Positions 54,855 through 63,990 of a DNA stretch of 64,000 bases are shown here, one piece after another; positions within the stretch are counted from its first letter, which is position 1, and each line of letters starts with the position of its first letter. The stretch spans positions 2,232,001-2,296,000 of the forward strand of contig NZ_CP107958.1 of the NCBI RefSeq assembly GCF_036075115.1, read 5' to 3'. The notes beneath the pieces were generated by a model, which was given only the letters and a program-made list of their open reading frames with translations, was not told the origin of the DNA and did not search any database. Position numbers and translations under genes: made by a program. This DNA comes from Streptomyces sp. NBC_00377. GTDB taxonomy: Bacteria > Actinomycetota > Actinomycetes > Streptomycetales > Streptomycetaceae.

Positions 54855-55967
54855 GTGCCTGTCAACCGCTCAACCCTCCTCCGCCGCGGCCTCGCCGTGG
54901 CCGCGGCACTGCCGCTGCTGACGCTCGCCGCCTGCGGTTACGGTTCCGAGGCCAAGGACGACAACGCCAACGAGAAGGTCGCCGCCGGATCGCAGAAGAT
55001 CGACGGGCTCGACACCGTCAAGATCGGCTACTTCGGCAACCTGACGCACGCCACCGCGCTCGTCGGCCGTGAGCAGGGCATCTTCCAGAAGGCGCTGGGC
55101 GCCACCAAGGCCTCGTACGCGACCTTCAACGCCGGCCCGTCCGAGATCGAGGCGCTGAACGCCGGTTCCATCGACATCGGCTGGATCGGCCCCTCCCCGG
55201 CCATCAACGGCTACACCAAGTCCGACGGCAAGAGCCTGCGCATCATCGGCGGTTCGGCGTCCGGCGGCGTGAAGCTCGTCGTCAACCCGGACAAGGTCAA
55301 GTCCCTCAAGGACGTCAAGGGCAAGAAGATCGCGACGCCGCAGCTCGGCAACACGCAGGACGTGGCGTTCCTGAACTGGATCGCGGACCAGGGCTGGAAG
55401 GTCGACGCGCAGAGCGGCAAGGGTGACGTCACGGTCGTCCGCAGCGACAACAAGGTGACGCCGGACGCCTTCAAGGCCGGTTCGATCGACGGCGCCTGGG
55501 TGCCGGAGCCGACCGCGTCCAAGCTGGTCGCCGAGGGCGGCAAGGTCCTCCTCGACGAGGCGTCGCTGTGGCCCGACAAGAAGTTCGTGATCACGAACAT
55601 CATCGTGTCGCAGAAGTTCCTCACGGAGCACCCGAAGGTCGTCGAGGCCGTGCTGAAGGGCTCGGTCGACACCAACAAGTGGATCAACGCCAACCCGGCG
55701 GAGGCGAAGGCCGCGGCGAACAAGCAGCTGGAGGCCGACTCCGGCAAGGCGCTGCCCACCAAGGTGCTGGACCCGGCGTGGACGTCGGTCCAGTTCATCA
55801 ACGACCCGCTGGCCTCCACCCTCAACAGCGAGGCGGAGCACGCGGTCAAGGCGGGCCTGCTGAAGAAGCCCGACCTCAAGGGGATCTACGACCTGAGCAT
55901 CCTCAACAAGGTCCTCAAGGCCGAGGGCGAGTCCACGGTCGACGACGCCGGTCTCGGCGTCGGCTGA
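54855..55967 (+). CDS. ssuA: Sulfonate-type ABC transporter substrate-binding lipoprotein
   Basis: A 370-residue lipoprotein; the lipobox LAAC places lipidated Cys27 after a hydrophobic signal. The domain is the SsuA/ThiY-like NMT1 fold (TVKIGYFGNLTHATALVGREQGIF; LNAGSIDIGWIGPSPAING; KKIATPQLGNTQDVAFLNWI). The GTG at 54855, preceded by GAGAGGAA, gives a normal signal peptide. It is transcribed with an ATPase and permease behind the cys genes, so it probably supplies aliphatic sulfonates or taurine. The exact ligand is not readable. Confidence 0.87.
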   Translation: MPVNRSTLLRRGLAVAAALPLLTLAACGYGSEAKDDNANEKVAAGSQKIDGLDTVKIGYFGNLTHATALVGREQGIFQKALGATKASYATFNAGPSEIEALNAGSIDIGWIGPSPAINGYTKSDGKSLRIIGGSASGGVKLVVNPDKVKSLKDVKGKKIATPQLGNTQDVAFLNWIADQGWKVDAQSGKGDVTVVRSDNKVTPDAFKAGSIDGAWVPEPTASKLVAEGGKVLLDEASLWPDKKFVITNIIVSQKFLTEHPKVVEAVLKGSVDTNKWINANPAEAKAAANKQLEADSGKALPTKVLDPAWTSVQFINDPLASTLNSEAEHAVKAGLLKKPDLKGIYDLSILNKVLKAEGESTVDDAGLGVG

Positions 55968-56000
55968 TCGATTCCGATGAGTTCCCAGGAGGTGACGACC

Positions 56001-56789
56001 ATGGCCACGACCTTCGCCAAGGCCGCCGAGTCCGCGGAGTCCGTGGAGTCCGCGGCCCGGCTTGAGCACGTCTCGAAGTCCTTCGCGGGGCCGGGCGGGC
56101 AGCAGCTCGTCCTGGACGACATCACGCTCGATGTCGCTCCCGGCGAGTTCGTCACCCTCCTGGGTGCTTCGGGCTGCGGCAAGTCCACACTGCTGAACCT
56201 GGTGGCGGGGCTCGACGAGCCCACCGCCGGTTCCATCACGACGGACGGCCGTCCGGCGCTGATGTTCCAGGAGCACGCGCTGTTCCCGTGGCTGACCGCG
56301 GGCAAGAACATCGAACTCGCCCTGAAGCTGCGGGGCATCGCCAAGCAGGACCGGCGGGGCAAGGCCGAGGAGCTCCTCGAGCTCGTGCGGCTGAAGGGCG
56401 CGTACGGCAAGCGGGTCCACGAGCTCTCCGGCGGTATGCGCCAGCGCGTGGCGCTGGCCCGGGCGCTGGCGCAGGAGAGCAACATCCTGCTGATGGACGA
56501 GCCGTTCGCGGCGCTGGACGCCATCACACGGGATGTGCTGCACGACGAGCTGACCCGGATCTGGGCGGAGACGGGGCTGTCCGTCCTCTTCGTCACGCAC
56601 AACGTGCGTGAGGCGGTGCGGCTGGCGCAGCGGGTCGTCCTGCTGTCCTCCCGGCCGGGCCGGGTGGCGCGCGAGTGGACGGTCGACATCCCGCAGCCGC
56701 GCCGGATCGAGGATGCCCCGGTGGCGGAACTGTCCATCGAGATCACCGAAGTCCTGCGTGGGGAGATCCGCCGTCATGGCCAGCACTGA
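56001..56789 (+). CDS. ssuB: Sulfonate-type ABC transporter ATP-binding protein
   Basis: A 262-residue ATPase with Walker A LGASGCGKST, Q-loop MFQEHALFPWL, signature LSGGMRQR, Walker B ILLMDEPF and H-loop VTHN. The family position is next to SsuB/TauB (GRVAREWTVDIPQPR near the C-terminus). The ATG at 56001 has AGGAGG 8 bases upstream. A short Ala/Glu/Ser repeat (AESAESVESA) precedes the first strand. It overlaps the permease gene by 14 bases. Confidence 0.92.
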   Translation: MATTFAKAAESAESVESAARLEHVSKSFAGPGGQQLVLDDITLDVAPGEFVTLLGASGCGKSTLLNLVAGLDEPTAGSITTDGRPALMFQEHALFPWLTAGKNIELALKLRGIAKQDRRGKAEELLELVRLKGAYGKRVHELSGGMRQRVALARALAQESNILLMDEPFAALDAITRDVLHDELTRIWAETGLSVLFVTHNVREAVRLAQRVVLLSSRPGRVAREWTVDIPQPRRIEDAPVAELSIEITEVLRGEIRRHGQH

Positions 56790-57675
56790 GACGAAGACGA
56801 CGGTGACGAAGCCGGTCACGACGGAGCTCGCCGGTGTGGAGGCGGGGCTCGACGCACTGGATGTCGTGGCGCCCAGCGTCCGTACGCCCTTTCGGCGGAC
56901 GTTCGTCGACAAGATCCTGCCGCCGGTCGTCGCGACGGTGCTGCTGCTGATCGTCTGGCAGATCACCTTCAAGGTCGTCGACGACCCGACCAAGCTGGTC
57001 TCTCCCCTGGACGTCTGGCGGACGCTCCAGGACGCCTGGCTCGAGGGCAAGCTGATCGGTTACATCTGGACCAGCGTCTCGCGCGGTCTTCTCGGCTTCC
57101 TCTTCGCCCTGGCGATCGGCACCCCGCTGGGTCTGCTGGTGGCGCGGGTGAAGTTCGTGCGGGCGGCGATCGGACCGATCCTGTCGGGTCTCCAGTCGCT
57201 GCCGTCGGTGGCCTGGGTGCCGCCGGCCGTGCTGTGGCTGGGTCTGAACAACTCGATGATGTACGCGGTGATCCTGCTCGGCGCGGTTCCCTCCATCGCC
57301 AACGGGCTGGTGTCCGGCGTCGACCAGGTGCCGCCGCTGTTCCTGCGGGCGGGGCGCACGATGGGCGCGACGGGTCTGAAGGGAACCGTGTACATCACGC
57401 TGCCCGCCGCGCTGCCGGGCTATGTGGCGGGGCTGAAGCAGGGCTGGGCGTTCTCCTGGCGTTCGCTGATGGCGGCGGAGATCATCGCGTCCTTCCCCGA
57501 CCTCGGCGTCGGCCTGGGGCAGTTGCTGGAGAACGGGCGCAACGCCAGTGACATGTCGATGGTGTTCGAGGCGATCCTCCTCATCCTGTTCGTCGGCATC
57601 GCCATCGACCTGCTGATCTTCAGTCCGCTGGAGCGGTGGGTGCTGCGCAGCCGCGGCCTGCTGGTGAAGGGCTGA
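56776..57675 (+). CDS. ssuC: Sulfonate-type ABC transporter permease
   Basis: A 299-residue permease with about six predicted helices. The ATPase-docking loop is RAGRTMGATGLKGTVYITLP, and SLPSVAWVPPAVLWLGL is a strong SsuC-group signature. The N-terminal ~45 residues are polar and cytoplasmic. Start at the ATG at 56776 within the end of ssuB. Followed 6 bases later by the chelatase gene, consistent with one transcript. Confidence 0.92.
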   Translation: MASTETKTTVTKPVTTELAGVEAGLDALDVVAPSVRTPFRRTFVDKILPPVVATVLLLIVWQITFKVVDDPTKLVSPLDVWRTLQDAWLEGKLIGYIWTSVSRGLLGFLFALAIGTPLGLLVARVKFVRAAIGPILSGLQSLPSVAWVPPAVLWLGLNNSMMYAVILLGAVPSIANGLVSGVDQVPPLFLRAGRTMGATGLKGTVYITLPAALPGYVAGLKQGWAFSWRSLMAAEIIASFPDLGVGLGQLLENGRNASDMSMVFEAILLILFVGIAIDLLIFSPLERWVLRSRGLLVKG

Positions 57676-57681
57676 AGTCCC

Positions 57682-58443
57682 GTGTACAGGAAGCCGGTTC
57701 CCCCCGTTCTCGTCGTGATCGCCCACGGCAGCCGTGACCCGCGGCACGCGGCGACCGTCCACGCCCTGGTGCGCCGGGTGCGGTCGTCGCGGCCGGGGCT
57801 GCGGGTGGAGACCGGTTTCCTGGACTTCAACATCCCGTCCGTGCACGGGGTGCTGGAGTCGCTGGCGGCGGACGGCGTCCGTGACGTCGTGGCGCTGCCT
57901 CTGCTGCTGACCCGCGCCTTCCACGCGAAGGCGGACATCCCGGCGGTCCTGCGGGATGCTCCGTCGCGGCTGCGGATCAGACAGGCCGAGGTGCTCGGCC
58001 CGTCGCCGCTGCTGCTCTCCGTCCTGGAACAGCGTCTGTACGAGGCGGGGTTGGCGCCCGCCGACAGGTCCTCGACGGGGGTCGTGCTGGCCTCGGCGGG
58101 GTCCACGGACCCGGAGGCGATCGCAGTGATCGCGGACATCGCGCGGGAGTGGCGGCGCACCGGTTGGTGCGCCGTGCGGCCTGCGTTCGCCTCCGGCGGT
58201 TCTCCCTCGGCCTTCCCGCGCACCGAGGACGCGGTGCGCGAACTGCGGGCGCTGGGGTGCTCCCGGGTCGCCGTGGCGCCGTACGTCCTGGCGCCCGGCT
58301 TCCTGCCGGACCGCATCGCGCGCGGCGCGGCGGAGGCGGACGTCCTGGCCGGCGTGCTGGGTCCGGCTCCGGAGGTGGCGCGGGTCCTGCTGGAGCGGTA
58401 CGACGCGGCACGAACACCGGCACTGGCAGCCGTCGGCGCCTGA
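57682..58443 (+). CDS. sirB: Sirohydrochlorin chelatase
   Basis: A 253-residue CbiX-type protein inserting iron into sirohydrochlorin to make the siroheme used by the sulfite reductase 8 kb upstream. The first half has the active-site His in VVIAHGSRDP and a second ligand His in RAFHAKADIP. The second half repeats the fold (VVLASAGSTDPEAIAVI) but lacks both His, so only the N-terminal half is catalytic. GTG start 6 bases after the permease. Last gene of the sulfur cluster; it faces the TIGR03086-type gene convergently. Confidence 0.9.
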   Translation: MYRKPVPPVLVVIAHGSRDPRHAATVHALVRRVRSSRPGLRVETGFLDFNIPSVHGVLESLAADGVRDVVALPLLLTRAFHAKADIPAVLRDAPSRLRIRQAEVLGPSPLLLSVLEQRLYEAGLAPADRSSTGVVLASAGSTDPEAIAVIADIAREWRRTGWCAVRPAFASGGSPSAFPRTEDAVRELRALGCSRVAVAPYVLAPGFLPDRIARGAAEADVLAGVLGPAPEVARVLLERYDAARTPALAAVGA

Positions 58444-58461
58444 CCGGTCCGACCGGGTCGC

Positions 58462-59061
58462 TCAGCCGGTCGTGCGGGCCGCGCCCTGGCGCGGGTCGCG
58501 TCCGCTCGCTCCCAGTGCCCGCTCGAACAGCGGCGCGTCCTCGGCGACCGGTACCACCGCGGCGAAGCCGTCGTACTGGCGGTAGAGGTCACCGTGCCGT
58601 TCCACGACGTCCAGGACGAGCCGGGCCGCCCCGTCCGAGATGCGGAACTCCTGGCCGGTGGCGGCCGCCACGTCCCACCCGTGCACCGCCATCTCCTTGA
58701 CGAGCATGGGCGCCAGCTCGGTCGCGGGCATCGTGGCCATCCCGAGGTCGACCTCTCCCTCCCACACGGCCGGGTCCGCCCAGGCCGCGACCGCGCGCTC
58801 CAGCTGGTCGGCGTACGCCTGCGCCCACTGCGGATCGGCGGTGAAGTCACGGGCGACCAGCTCGTCGGGGAGCTGCTTGCGCAGGGCGCGGTGCTCGAGG
58901 CCGTGGGAGGTGTAGAGGACCCAGTGGTCGACCAGGGTGCGGACGTCCCAGCCGGGGCAGTGCGTCGGGTCGCTCAGCCGTTCCGCCGGGACACCGCGGG
59001 CGACCCGCGCGGCCTCGGCGGCACATTCGGACATGTACCGGTGCGTCTCTTCGTCCTTCAT
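58462..59061 (-). CDS. TIGR03086/DinB-like mycothiol-family metal protein
   Basis: A 199-residue four-helix-bundle protein. The pattern DPTHCPGWDVRTLVDHWVLYTSHG, an acidic middle and KEMAVHGWDVAAATGQ fits the mycothiol maleylpyruvate-isomerase N-terminal / TIGR03086 group, in which three His residues bind a divalent metal. These are often mycothiol-dependent transferases. The ATG at 59061 is used; the frame is open upstream to 59103. Substrate unknown. Confidence 0.82.
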   Translation of the reverse strand: MKDEETHRYMSECAAEAARVARGVPAERLSDPTHCPGWDVRTLVDHWVLYTSHGLEHRALRKQLPDELVARDFTADPQWAQAYADQLERAVAAWADPAVWEGEVDLGMATMPATELAPMLVKEMAVHGWDVAAATGQEFRISDGAARLVLDVVERHGDLYRQYDGFAAVVPVAEDAPLFERALGASGRDPRQGAARTTG

Positions 59062-59086
59062 GGCTTCCACGCTAGGCGGCGGGGCC

Positions 59087-60109
59087 TCAGGGCTCTTGAA
59101 CAAATGCGACAGCTTCGTCGGCCAGGCGGGTCAGTTCCGGCAGGGGCAGCGATCCGGGGGCCCTGCGCTCCCGGGCGAACTCGTTGGCGAGGCGTTGCAG
59201 CAGTTCGTTCAGCGGGGTGGGCACGCCGTGCAGCCGCCCGAGGAGCGCGATCTCGCCGTTGAGGTGGTCGGCCTCGATGGTGCCGGCGCCACGGCTGAGG
59301 GACTGCCAGGAGGACCCGCCGCCGCGCGGGACTCCGTCGAGCGGGACCAGGGTGACCTTGTCGCCGCGCACGGCCCGCTGCTCCTCGGCGTCCACCCACA
59401 CGATCCCGGCAGCCCGCAGCACGGACTCGCCCTCGGCCCTCACCCGCGCGAACAGCGCCTCGGCCTCGGGGCCGTCGGCCGGACCGCTCACGGCTTCCAG
59501 CGCGTTGCCCAGGTTGGCCAGCAGTTTCGCGTACTGCCAGCGGGACACGTCGGGTACCACCGGCGCCTCGAAGTACGCCTTCTCCAGGTCGGCGGCGATC
59601 CGGCGGGCCGTGTCGTCGGTGCCGTGCGGGTAGCGGCCGAGGTGCAGGATGCCGGTGAGCGGGGTCCCGGCGGCGGAGACGGCGCCGGGTTCGACGTGTG
59701 TGGCGGGCAGCCACACGCAGACGCCGTAGACGTGCCGGAAGCGGCGCAGGGCGAGGCGCGGGCTCTCCACCCCGTTCTGCGCGCAGACCAGGGGGAGCCT
59801 CTCCGCGGCCGTACCGCCGCCCTCGACCGGCGCCGGCCCCCAGACCCTCAGTGCCGCCTCGGTGTCCTGCGTCTTGACGGCGAGGAGGAGGACGTCGTCG
59901 GCGCGCAACGCACCGAGCTCGTCCGGTCCTTCGACGACGGGCAGCCGGTGGGTGGCCTCGCCCTGCGCGACCCTGAGCCGCAGTCCGCCCTCGGCGAGCG
60001 CCGTCCGGTGCGCGCCCCGCGCGACCAGCACGACCTCCTGCCCGGACTCCGCGAGTCGCCCGCCGACCGTGCCGCCGATCGCCCCTGCCCCGATCATGAT
60101 GTAACGCAT
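59087..60109 (-). CDS. 2-dehydropantoate 2-reductase family protein
   Basis: A 340-residue Rossmann enzyme with the PanE/ApbA fold: NAD(P) motif IGAGAIGG at 6-13, RQ/VARGAHR, the helical domain Lys in YAKLLANLGNALEAVSGP, and the C-terminal VPLDGVPRGGGSSWQSLSRGAGTIEADHLNGE motif (ends given) containing the S-x-D-loop. It could make pantoate for CoA, but many actinomycetes have several paralogues, so the exact role is uncertain. 25 bases lie between it and the TIGR03086 gene. Confidence 0.87.
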   Translation of the reverse strand: MRYIMIGAGAIGGTVGGRLAESGQEVVLVARGAHRTALAEGGLRLRVAQGEATHRLPVVEGPDELGALRADDVLLLAVKTQDTEAALRVWGPAPVEGGGTAAERLPLVCAQNGVESPRLALRRFRHVYGVCVWLPATHVEPGAVSAAGTPLTGILHLGRYPHGTDDTARRIAADLEKAYFEAPVVPDVSRWQYAKLLANLGNALEAVSGPADGPEAEALFARVRAEGESVLRAAGIVWVDAEEQRAVRGDKVTLVPLDGVPRGGGSSWQSLSRGAGTIEADHLNGEIALLGRLHGVPTPLNELLQRLANEFARERRAPGSLPLPELTRLADEAVAFVQEP

Positions 60110-60172
60110 GGGGCGAGCCTTGCACAGGCGTGCCTGCGCGCCGTCACGAGGGTGGTGTACGCCCCGCCGCTG

Positions 60173-60718
60173 TCACAGCGTCATCTCCACCAGTTTGACC
60201 ACGGTGTTCCAGTTCCGGGTGGTGGCGATCAGCCCCTTGTTGACGCGTGGCCTGGCCAGTTGCTCGGCGAGCTTGGACCGGCCGAGGCCGTCGGGGGCGT
60301 ACAGGTACAGGGCGCGGTCGCCGAGACGGAACTCCTCGGGGAGGTGGGCGGCCCGGTCGATCCCCGCGTAGCGCTCCGCGTCGACGGGAGTGGAGAAATA
60401 CGTGACGTGGAGTTGCTTCGCCTCCAGCTCGGCGGCCGGGAAGGGGCAGGTGTCGGCGACCGCCTTCAGATAGGCGTGGTCGCGCACGATCACGCCGACG
60501 GCGAAGCCGAAGTGTTTCTCGACGGCCGCCGTGAGCTCGCCGGCGAGGCTCTCCTCGTCCCCGTGCGCCGAGGAGAAGACGGCCTGGCCGCTCTGCAGGT
60601 AGGTGCGCACGTCCCCGAGGCCGAGCCCCTCCAGCAGGGTGCGCAGCTCGGCCATCGGGACCTTCCTGCTGCCCCCCACGTTGATGCCGCGCAGCAGCGC
60701 CGCGTACGTCGTCGTCAT
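60173..60718 (-). CDS. DUF1697 domain protein
   Basis: A 181-residue protein with the DUF1697 hallmarks: YAALLRGINVGGSRKVPMAEL at the N-terminus, VRTYLQSGQAVFSS, and near the end LARPRVNKGLIATTRNWNTVVKL. Function unknown. Starts at the ATG at 60718. A 15-bp hairpin lies just upstream, at 60732-60770, on the 5' side. Confidence 0.9.
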   Translation of the reverse strand: MTTTYAALLRGINVGGSRKVPMAELRTLLEGLGLGDVRTYLQSGQAVFSSAHGDEESLAGELTAAVEKHFGFAVGVIVRDHAYLKAVADTCPFPAAELEAKQLHVTYFSTPVDAERYAGIDRAAHLPEEFRLGDRALYLYAPDGLGRSKLAEQLARPRVNKGLIATTRNWNTVVKLVEMTL

Positions 60719-61091
60719 CCGCTCACCTTAGGCGGCCGTCGTGCCCCGTGGGGGTGGGCACGACGGCCGCGGCCGGGGTGGGGGGTCCGGCGGAAACTCT
60801 GGCCGATCTGCGGGGTGCGGAGCAACCTCTGCCGGACATCTCCACAGGCCTGCGACGTGTTCGACAAACTCTCGCATTGACCGCCACCCTGATCGCCGCC
60901 CCCGAGATCCACGGATAGATGTAAGGGACCACTGTCCTCCCCAGCGGTGAGAGGTCGCGGTCCGACGGGAGGAGTCGCGGCTCCGGCACTTCACCGGGCA
61001 GCACGAGGAGATGGCCTTATCCGGCCCATACCTTCGAATCGGAAGGTGGCGGCAGGGTGCTTCCACCGCATCACAAGGGGGCAGGCCCGTC
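60719..61091. other. Divergent region upstream of MMPL transporter
   Basis: No supportable gene. Contains the hairpin at 60732-60770 and the promoters for the divergent DUF1697 and MMPL genes. A 49-residue minus-strand frame (60728-60877) ends at the hairpin but has no recognisable features. Confidence 0.5.
60732..60770. terminator. Perfect 15-bp hairpin just upstream of the DUF1697 start
   Basis: GCGGCCGTCGTGCCC (60732-60746) pairs exactly with GGGCACGACGGCCGC (60756-60770) over a 9-base loop. It sits 13 bases before a start codon, so it is either a 5'-UTR hairpin or a terminator protecting the gene from upstream transcription. Confidence 0.55.
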
Positions 61092-63353
61092 ATGGGGAAC
61101 GGAGATATACGGGTGCGGGGCATCGCCGCGCGGGCCGGCGGCTGGAGCGCCCGGCACCGATGGGCCGCCGTGGGCATCTGGGTGCTGTTCGTCGTCCTGG
61201 CGATGGGGATCGGTTCGGCGGCGGGCACGGTCGAGGTCAAGGAGAGCGACCAGCTCGGGGGCGAGACGCACACGGCGGCCAAGATCATCGAGGACGCCGG
61301 CATCGACGAGCCGGCCAGTGAGACCGTCCTCATCCAGTCGAAGGACGGCTCCGTCAAGGCCACGGACGCGGAGTTCAGGGCCGCCGTCACCGCGGTCGTC
61401 GCGGCCGTCGACAAGACCGGCAAGGCCACCGACGTGACCTCGCCGTACGACACGAAGACGATCTCCGAGGACGGCCGCAGCGCGCTCGTCCAGTTCGACA
61501 TGCGGGGCGACTCCGACACGGCGGGCGAGCGGATCGAGCCGGTTCTCGACGCCGTCGCGGGGGTGCAGAAGGAACACTCCTCGCTGCGGATCGAGGAGAT
61601 CGGCGGCGCCAGCATGATGAAGACGTTCGACGACGCGTTCGGCGACGACTTCCAGCAGGCCGAGTACTCCGCCGTTCCGGTGGCCCTGGGCATTCTGCTG
61701 ATCGCCTTCGGCGCGCTGGTGGCGGCGCTGCTGCCGGTGGCCCTGGCGGTCACCGCGATCATGGCGACGATGGGCCTGATGAGCATCGTCAGCCACTTCC
61801 AGCCGATGGACGACACGGCGAGTTCCGTGATGCTGCTGGTCGGTCTGGCCGTGGGCGTCGACTACTGCCTGTTCTACCTGCGCCGGGAGCGCGAGGAGCG
61901 GGCCGCGGGACGCGACCCGGAGACCGCGCTGCGGATCGCCGCGGCGACCAGCGGCCGTGCCGTGATCGTCTCCGGTGTCACCGTGTGCGTGGCGATGGCG
62001 GGCATGCTGTTCACCGGGCTCGCCACGTTCGAGGCGATGGGTCTGGCCTCCCTGATGGTGGTCGCGGTCGCCATGGTCGGCTCGGTGACGGTGCTGCCGG
62101 CCCTGCTGTCGCTGCTCGGCCACCGGGTGGAGAAGGGCCGGATCCCGTTCCTGCACCCCGACAAGCGCCGCAAGAACGGCAGCCGTGCCGCCGAGGGCAG
62201 CCGCTTCTGGAGCGCCGTGCTCAAGGTCGTCCTCGCCAAGCCCGGCGTGTCGCTGGTCGTGGCGGCCGGCGTGCTGCTCGCGATCGCCGCGCCGGCGGTC
62301 GGCATGAAGACCCAGAACCTCACGCTGGACCAGGAGTTCGGTGACTCGCTGCCCATCGTGCAGACCTACAACCGGGTCAACGACGCCTTCCCGGGCGGTT
62401 CCGAGCCGGCCGAGGTGATCGTCAGGGCGAAGGACATCAACGCCGCCGAGGTGAAGGCGGCGCTGGCGGAGTTCAAGGAGCAGGCGGTCAGTTCGGGCGC
62501 CTCGCGCGGCCCGGTCGAGATCAAGCTGCACGACGCGCAGAACATCGCCTACGTGTACGTGCCGCTGGTCGGCGGCTCGGACCTGGACAAGGCGGGGGCG
62601 AGCCTGGACAAGCTGCGCGACGAGGTGCGGCCCGCCACGCTGGGCAAGGTCGACGGCGTCCAGGCGCCGATCACCGGGCAGGTGGCCGGTTCGAAGGACT
62701 TCAACGACCAGTTGGGCGGGGCCGTCGCTCCCGTCTTCGCGTTCGTCGTGGTCTTCGCCTTCCTGCTGATGCTGCTGTCGTTCCGCTCGCTGACGGTCGC
62801 GATCACCTCGATCGTGCTCAACCTGCTGTCGGTGGGCGCCGCCTACGGCATCCTGGTCGCCGTCTTCCAGCACGGCTGGGGCGCGTCGCTGGTCGGGGCG
62901 GAGGGCGTCGGCGCCATCATCACCTGGCTGCCGCTGTTCCTCTTCGTGATCCTGTTCGGGCTGTCGATGGACTACCACGTGTTCGTCGTCTCGCGGATCC
63001 GCGAGGCGCGGCTGCGGGGCCGCACGACGAACGAGGCCATCCAGCACGGTGTGGTCACCACGGCGGGCGTGGTCACCAGCGCCGCCGTCATCATGGTCGC
63101 CGTCTTCGCGATCTTCGGAACGCTGTCCATGCAGTCCATGAAGCAGATGGGCGTGGGCCTGGCGGCCGCGGTGCTGATCGACGCGACGATCATCCGCGGT
63201 GTGCTGCTCCCGGCCGTGATGGCACTGCTCGGCGAGCGCAACTGGTACCTGCCGAAGTGGCTGCACTGGCTGCCCGACCTCACGCACGACGAGGCGCCTG
63301 AAGCGGTCGCGCCGGTGACCCGGGACGACGAGGGCGAGCCGCTGAAGGTCTGA
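61092..63353 (+). CDS. MMPL/RND family transporter
   Basis: A 753-residue inner-membrane protein with two repeats of one helix plus a five-helix sterol-sensing-like bundle, divided by large external loops. Recognisable segments: WVLFVVLAMGIGSAAG (TM1), VGVDYCLFYLRREREE and VILFGLSMDYHVFVVSRIREARL, the paired D/Y motifs of the proton relay in MmpL proteins. Actinobacterial MMPLs export lipids or small hydrophobic compounds using the proton gradient. The ATG at 61092 is preferred over a 27-residue upstream in-frame extension. Followed by a terminator hairpin. Confidence 0.9.
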   Translation: MGNGDIRVRGIAARAGGWSARHRWAAVGIWVLFVVLAMGIGSAAGTVEVKESDQLGGETHTAAKIIEDAGIDEPASETVLIQSKDGSVKATDAEFRAAVTAVVAAVDKTGKATDVTSPYDTKTISEDGRSALVQFDMRGDSDTAGERIEPVLDAVAGVQKEHSSLRIEEIGGASMMKTFDDAFGDDFQQAEYSAVPVALGILLIAFGALVAALLPVALAVTAIMATMGLMSIVSHFQPMDDTASSVMLLVGLAVGVDYCLFYLRREREERAAGRDPETALRIAAATSGRAVIVSGVTVCVAMAGMLFTGLATFEAMGLASLMVVAVAMVGSVTVLPALLSLLGHRVEKGRIPFLHPDKRRKNGSRAAEGSRFWSAVLKVVLAKPGVSLVVAAGVLLAIAAPAVGMKTQNLTLDQEFGDSLPIVQTYNRVNDAFPGGSEPAEVIVRAKDINAAEVKAALAEFKEQAVSSGASRGPVEIKLHDAQNIAYVYVPLVGGSDLDKAGASLDKLRDEVRPATLGKVDGVQAPITGQVAGSKDFNDQLGGAVAPVFAFVVVFAFLLMLLSFRSLTVAITSIVLNLLSVGAAYGILVAVFQHGWGASLVGAEGVGAIITWLPLFLFVILFGLSMDYHVFVVSRIREARLRGRTTNEAIQHGVVTTAGVVTSAAVIMVAVFAIFGTLSMQSMKQMGVGLAAAVLIDATIIRGVLLPAVMALLGERNWYLPKWLHWLPDLTHDEAPEAVAPVTRDDEGEPLKV

Positions 63354-63387
63354 CACCGATCGCGGCACGCCGAAGTCGGCTGAGCCG

Positions 63388-63424
63388 AGGGCCCGTTGAC
63401 CTCCCGGGGGAGTCAGCGGGCCCT
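63388..63424 (+). terminator. 13-bp-stem terminator hairpin after MMPL gene
   Basis: AGGGCCCGTTGAC (63388-63400) pairs with GTCAGCGGGCCCT (63412-63424) with one G-U pair, loop 11 bases, 35 bases downstream of the stop. Confidence 0.7.
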
Positions 63425-63438
63425 CACCTGTGCCGGGT

Positions 63439-63741
63439 TCACCCCCGGTCCCGGGCCCGGTGGCCCGCCGGATCGGCCTCGATCAGGTCCACCGCCCGGT
63501 GCGTGCCGCCCTCGTCCGCCATGCCCGCCTGGATCCCCTTGAGCCGGCGGGCGACCTCCGGGTCGTCGAGGAGTGCGAGGGCGGCCTCGCGCAGGGTGTC
63601 GGCCGTCGCCTCGGGGGGGGCGATCTGCCGGGGCACACCGAGCGCCCGGCGCATGTCCGCGTTGCCGAACTGGTCGACGGCCTGCGGTACGGCGATCATC
63701 GGCGTGGCCGTGGCCAGTCCGACGATACGTCTCGTGCAACC
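63439..63741 (-). pseudogene. Glycosyltransferase C-terminal remnant
   Basis: About 95 residues that look like the end of a macrolide-type (MGT/OleD group, GT1) glycosyltransferase: [19 protein letters not shown], then [25 protein letters not shown] and a C-terminal [15 protein letters not shown]. Family members are ~400 residues with the sugar-nucleotide site ending exactly in this segment. In-frame upstream is a stop codon within ~40 bases and unrelated sequence, so roughly 300 N-terminal residues are missing. A broken gene, perhaps caused by the adjacent rearrangement. Confidence 0.75.
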
Positions 63742-63753
63742 CGAACAACCGGG

Positions 63754-63990
63754 TCAGGCCTCGGGGCAGCGCTCGTCCGTTCCCTCGACGCTGCGGCCGA
63801 GCCCGTCCGTCACCGTCACCGTCACCGTCACCGTCGCGGAGGAGAAGTCGGCGGTGTGCCGCGCCTCCGCTGCCGTACAGATCAGCTGGGCCACCGCGAG
63901 GTCGGCCAGCTTGTCGGTGACGTGATGCAGCCGGATCGACACCCCGTCGCCGCGTCTGTCCACCGACACGGCGGCCGATGTCGGAGCCAC
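63754..63990 (-). CDS. Small hypothetical protein at window edge
   Basis: A 78-residue frame starting at a GTG (63990). VSVDRRGDGVSIRLHHVTDKLADLAVAQLICTAAEARH (ends given) has a plausible amphipathic protein composition, followed by a Thr/Val repeat (TVTVTVTVTD) coded by a CCGTCA repeat. No family recognised. It may be a fragment, because it abuts the glycosyltransferase remnant; it may also begin beyond the window. Confidence 0.4.
   Translation of the reverse strand: MAPTSAAVSVDRRGDGVSIRLHHVTDKLADLAVAQLICTAAEARHTADFSSATVTVTVTVTDGLGRSVEGTDERCPEA
63808..63837 (-). repeat. CCGTCA hexanucleotide repeat
   Basis: About four to five CCGTCA units inside the small hypothetical frame, giving an alternating Thr-Val stretch. 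Confidence 0.8.
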
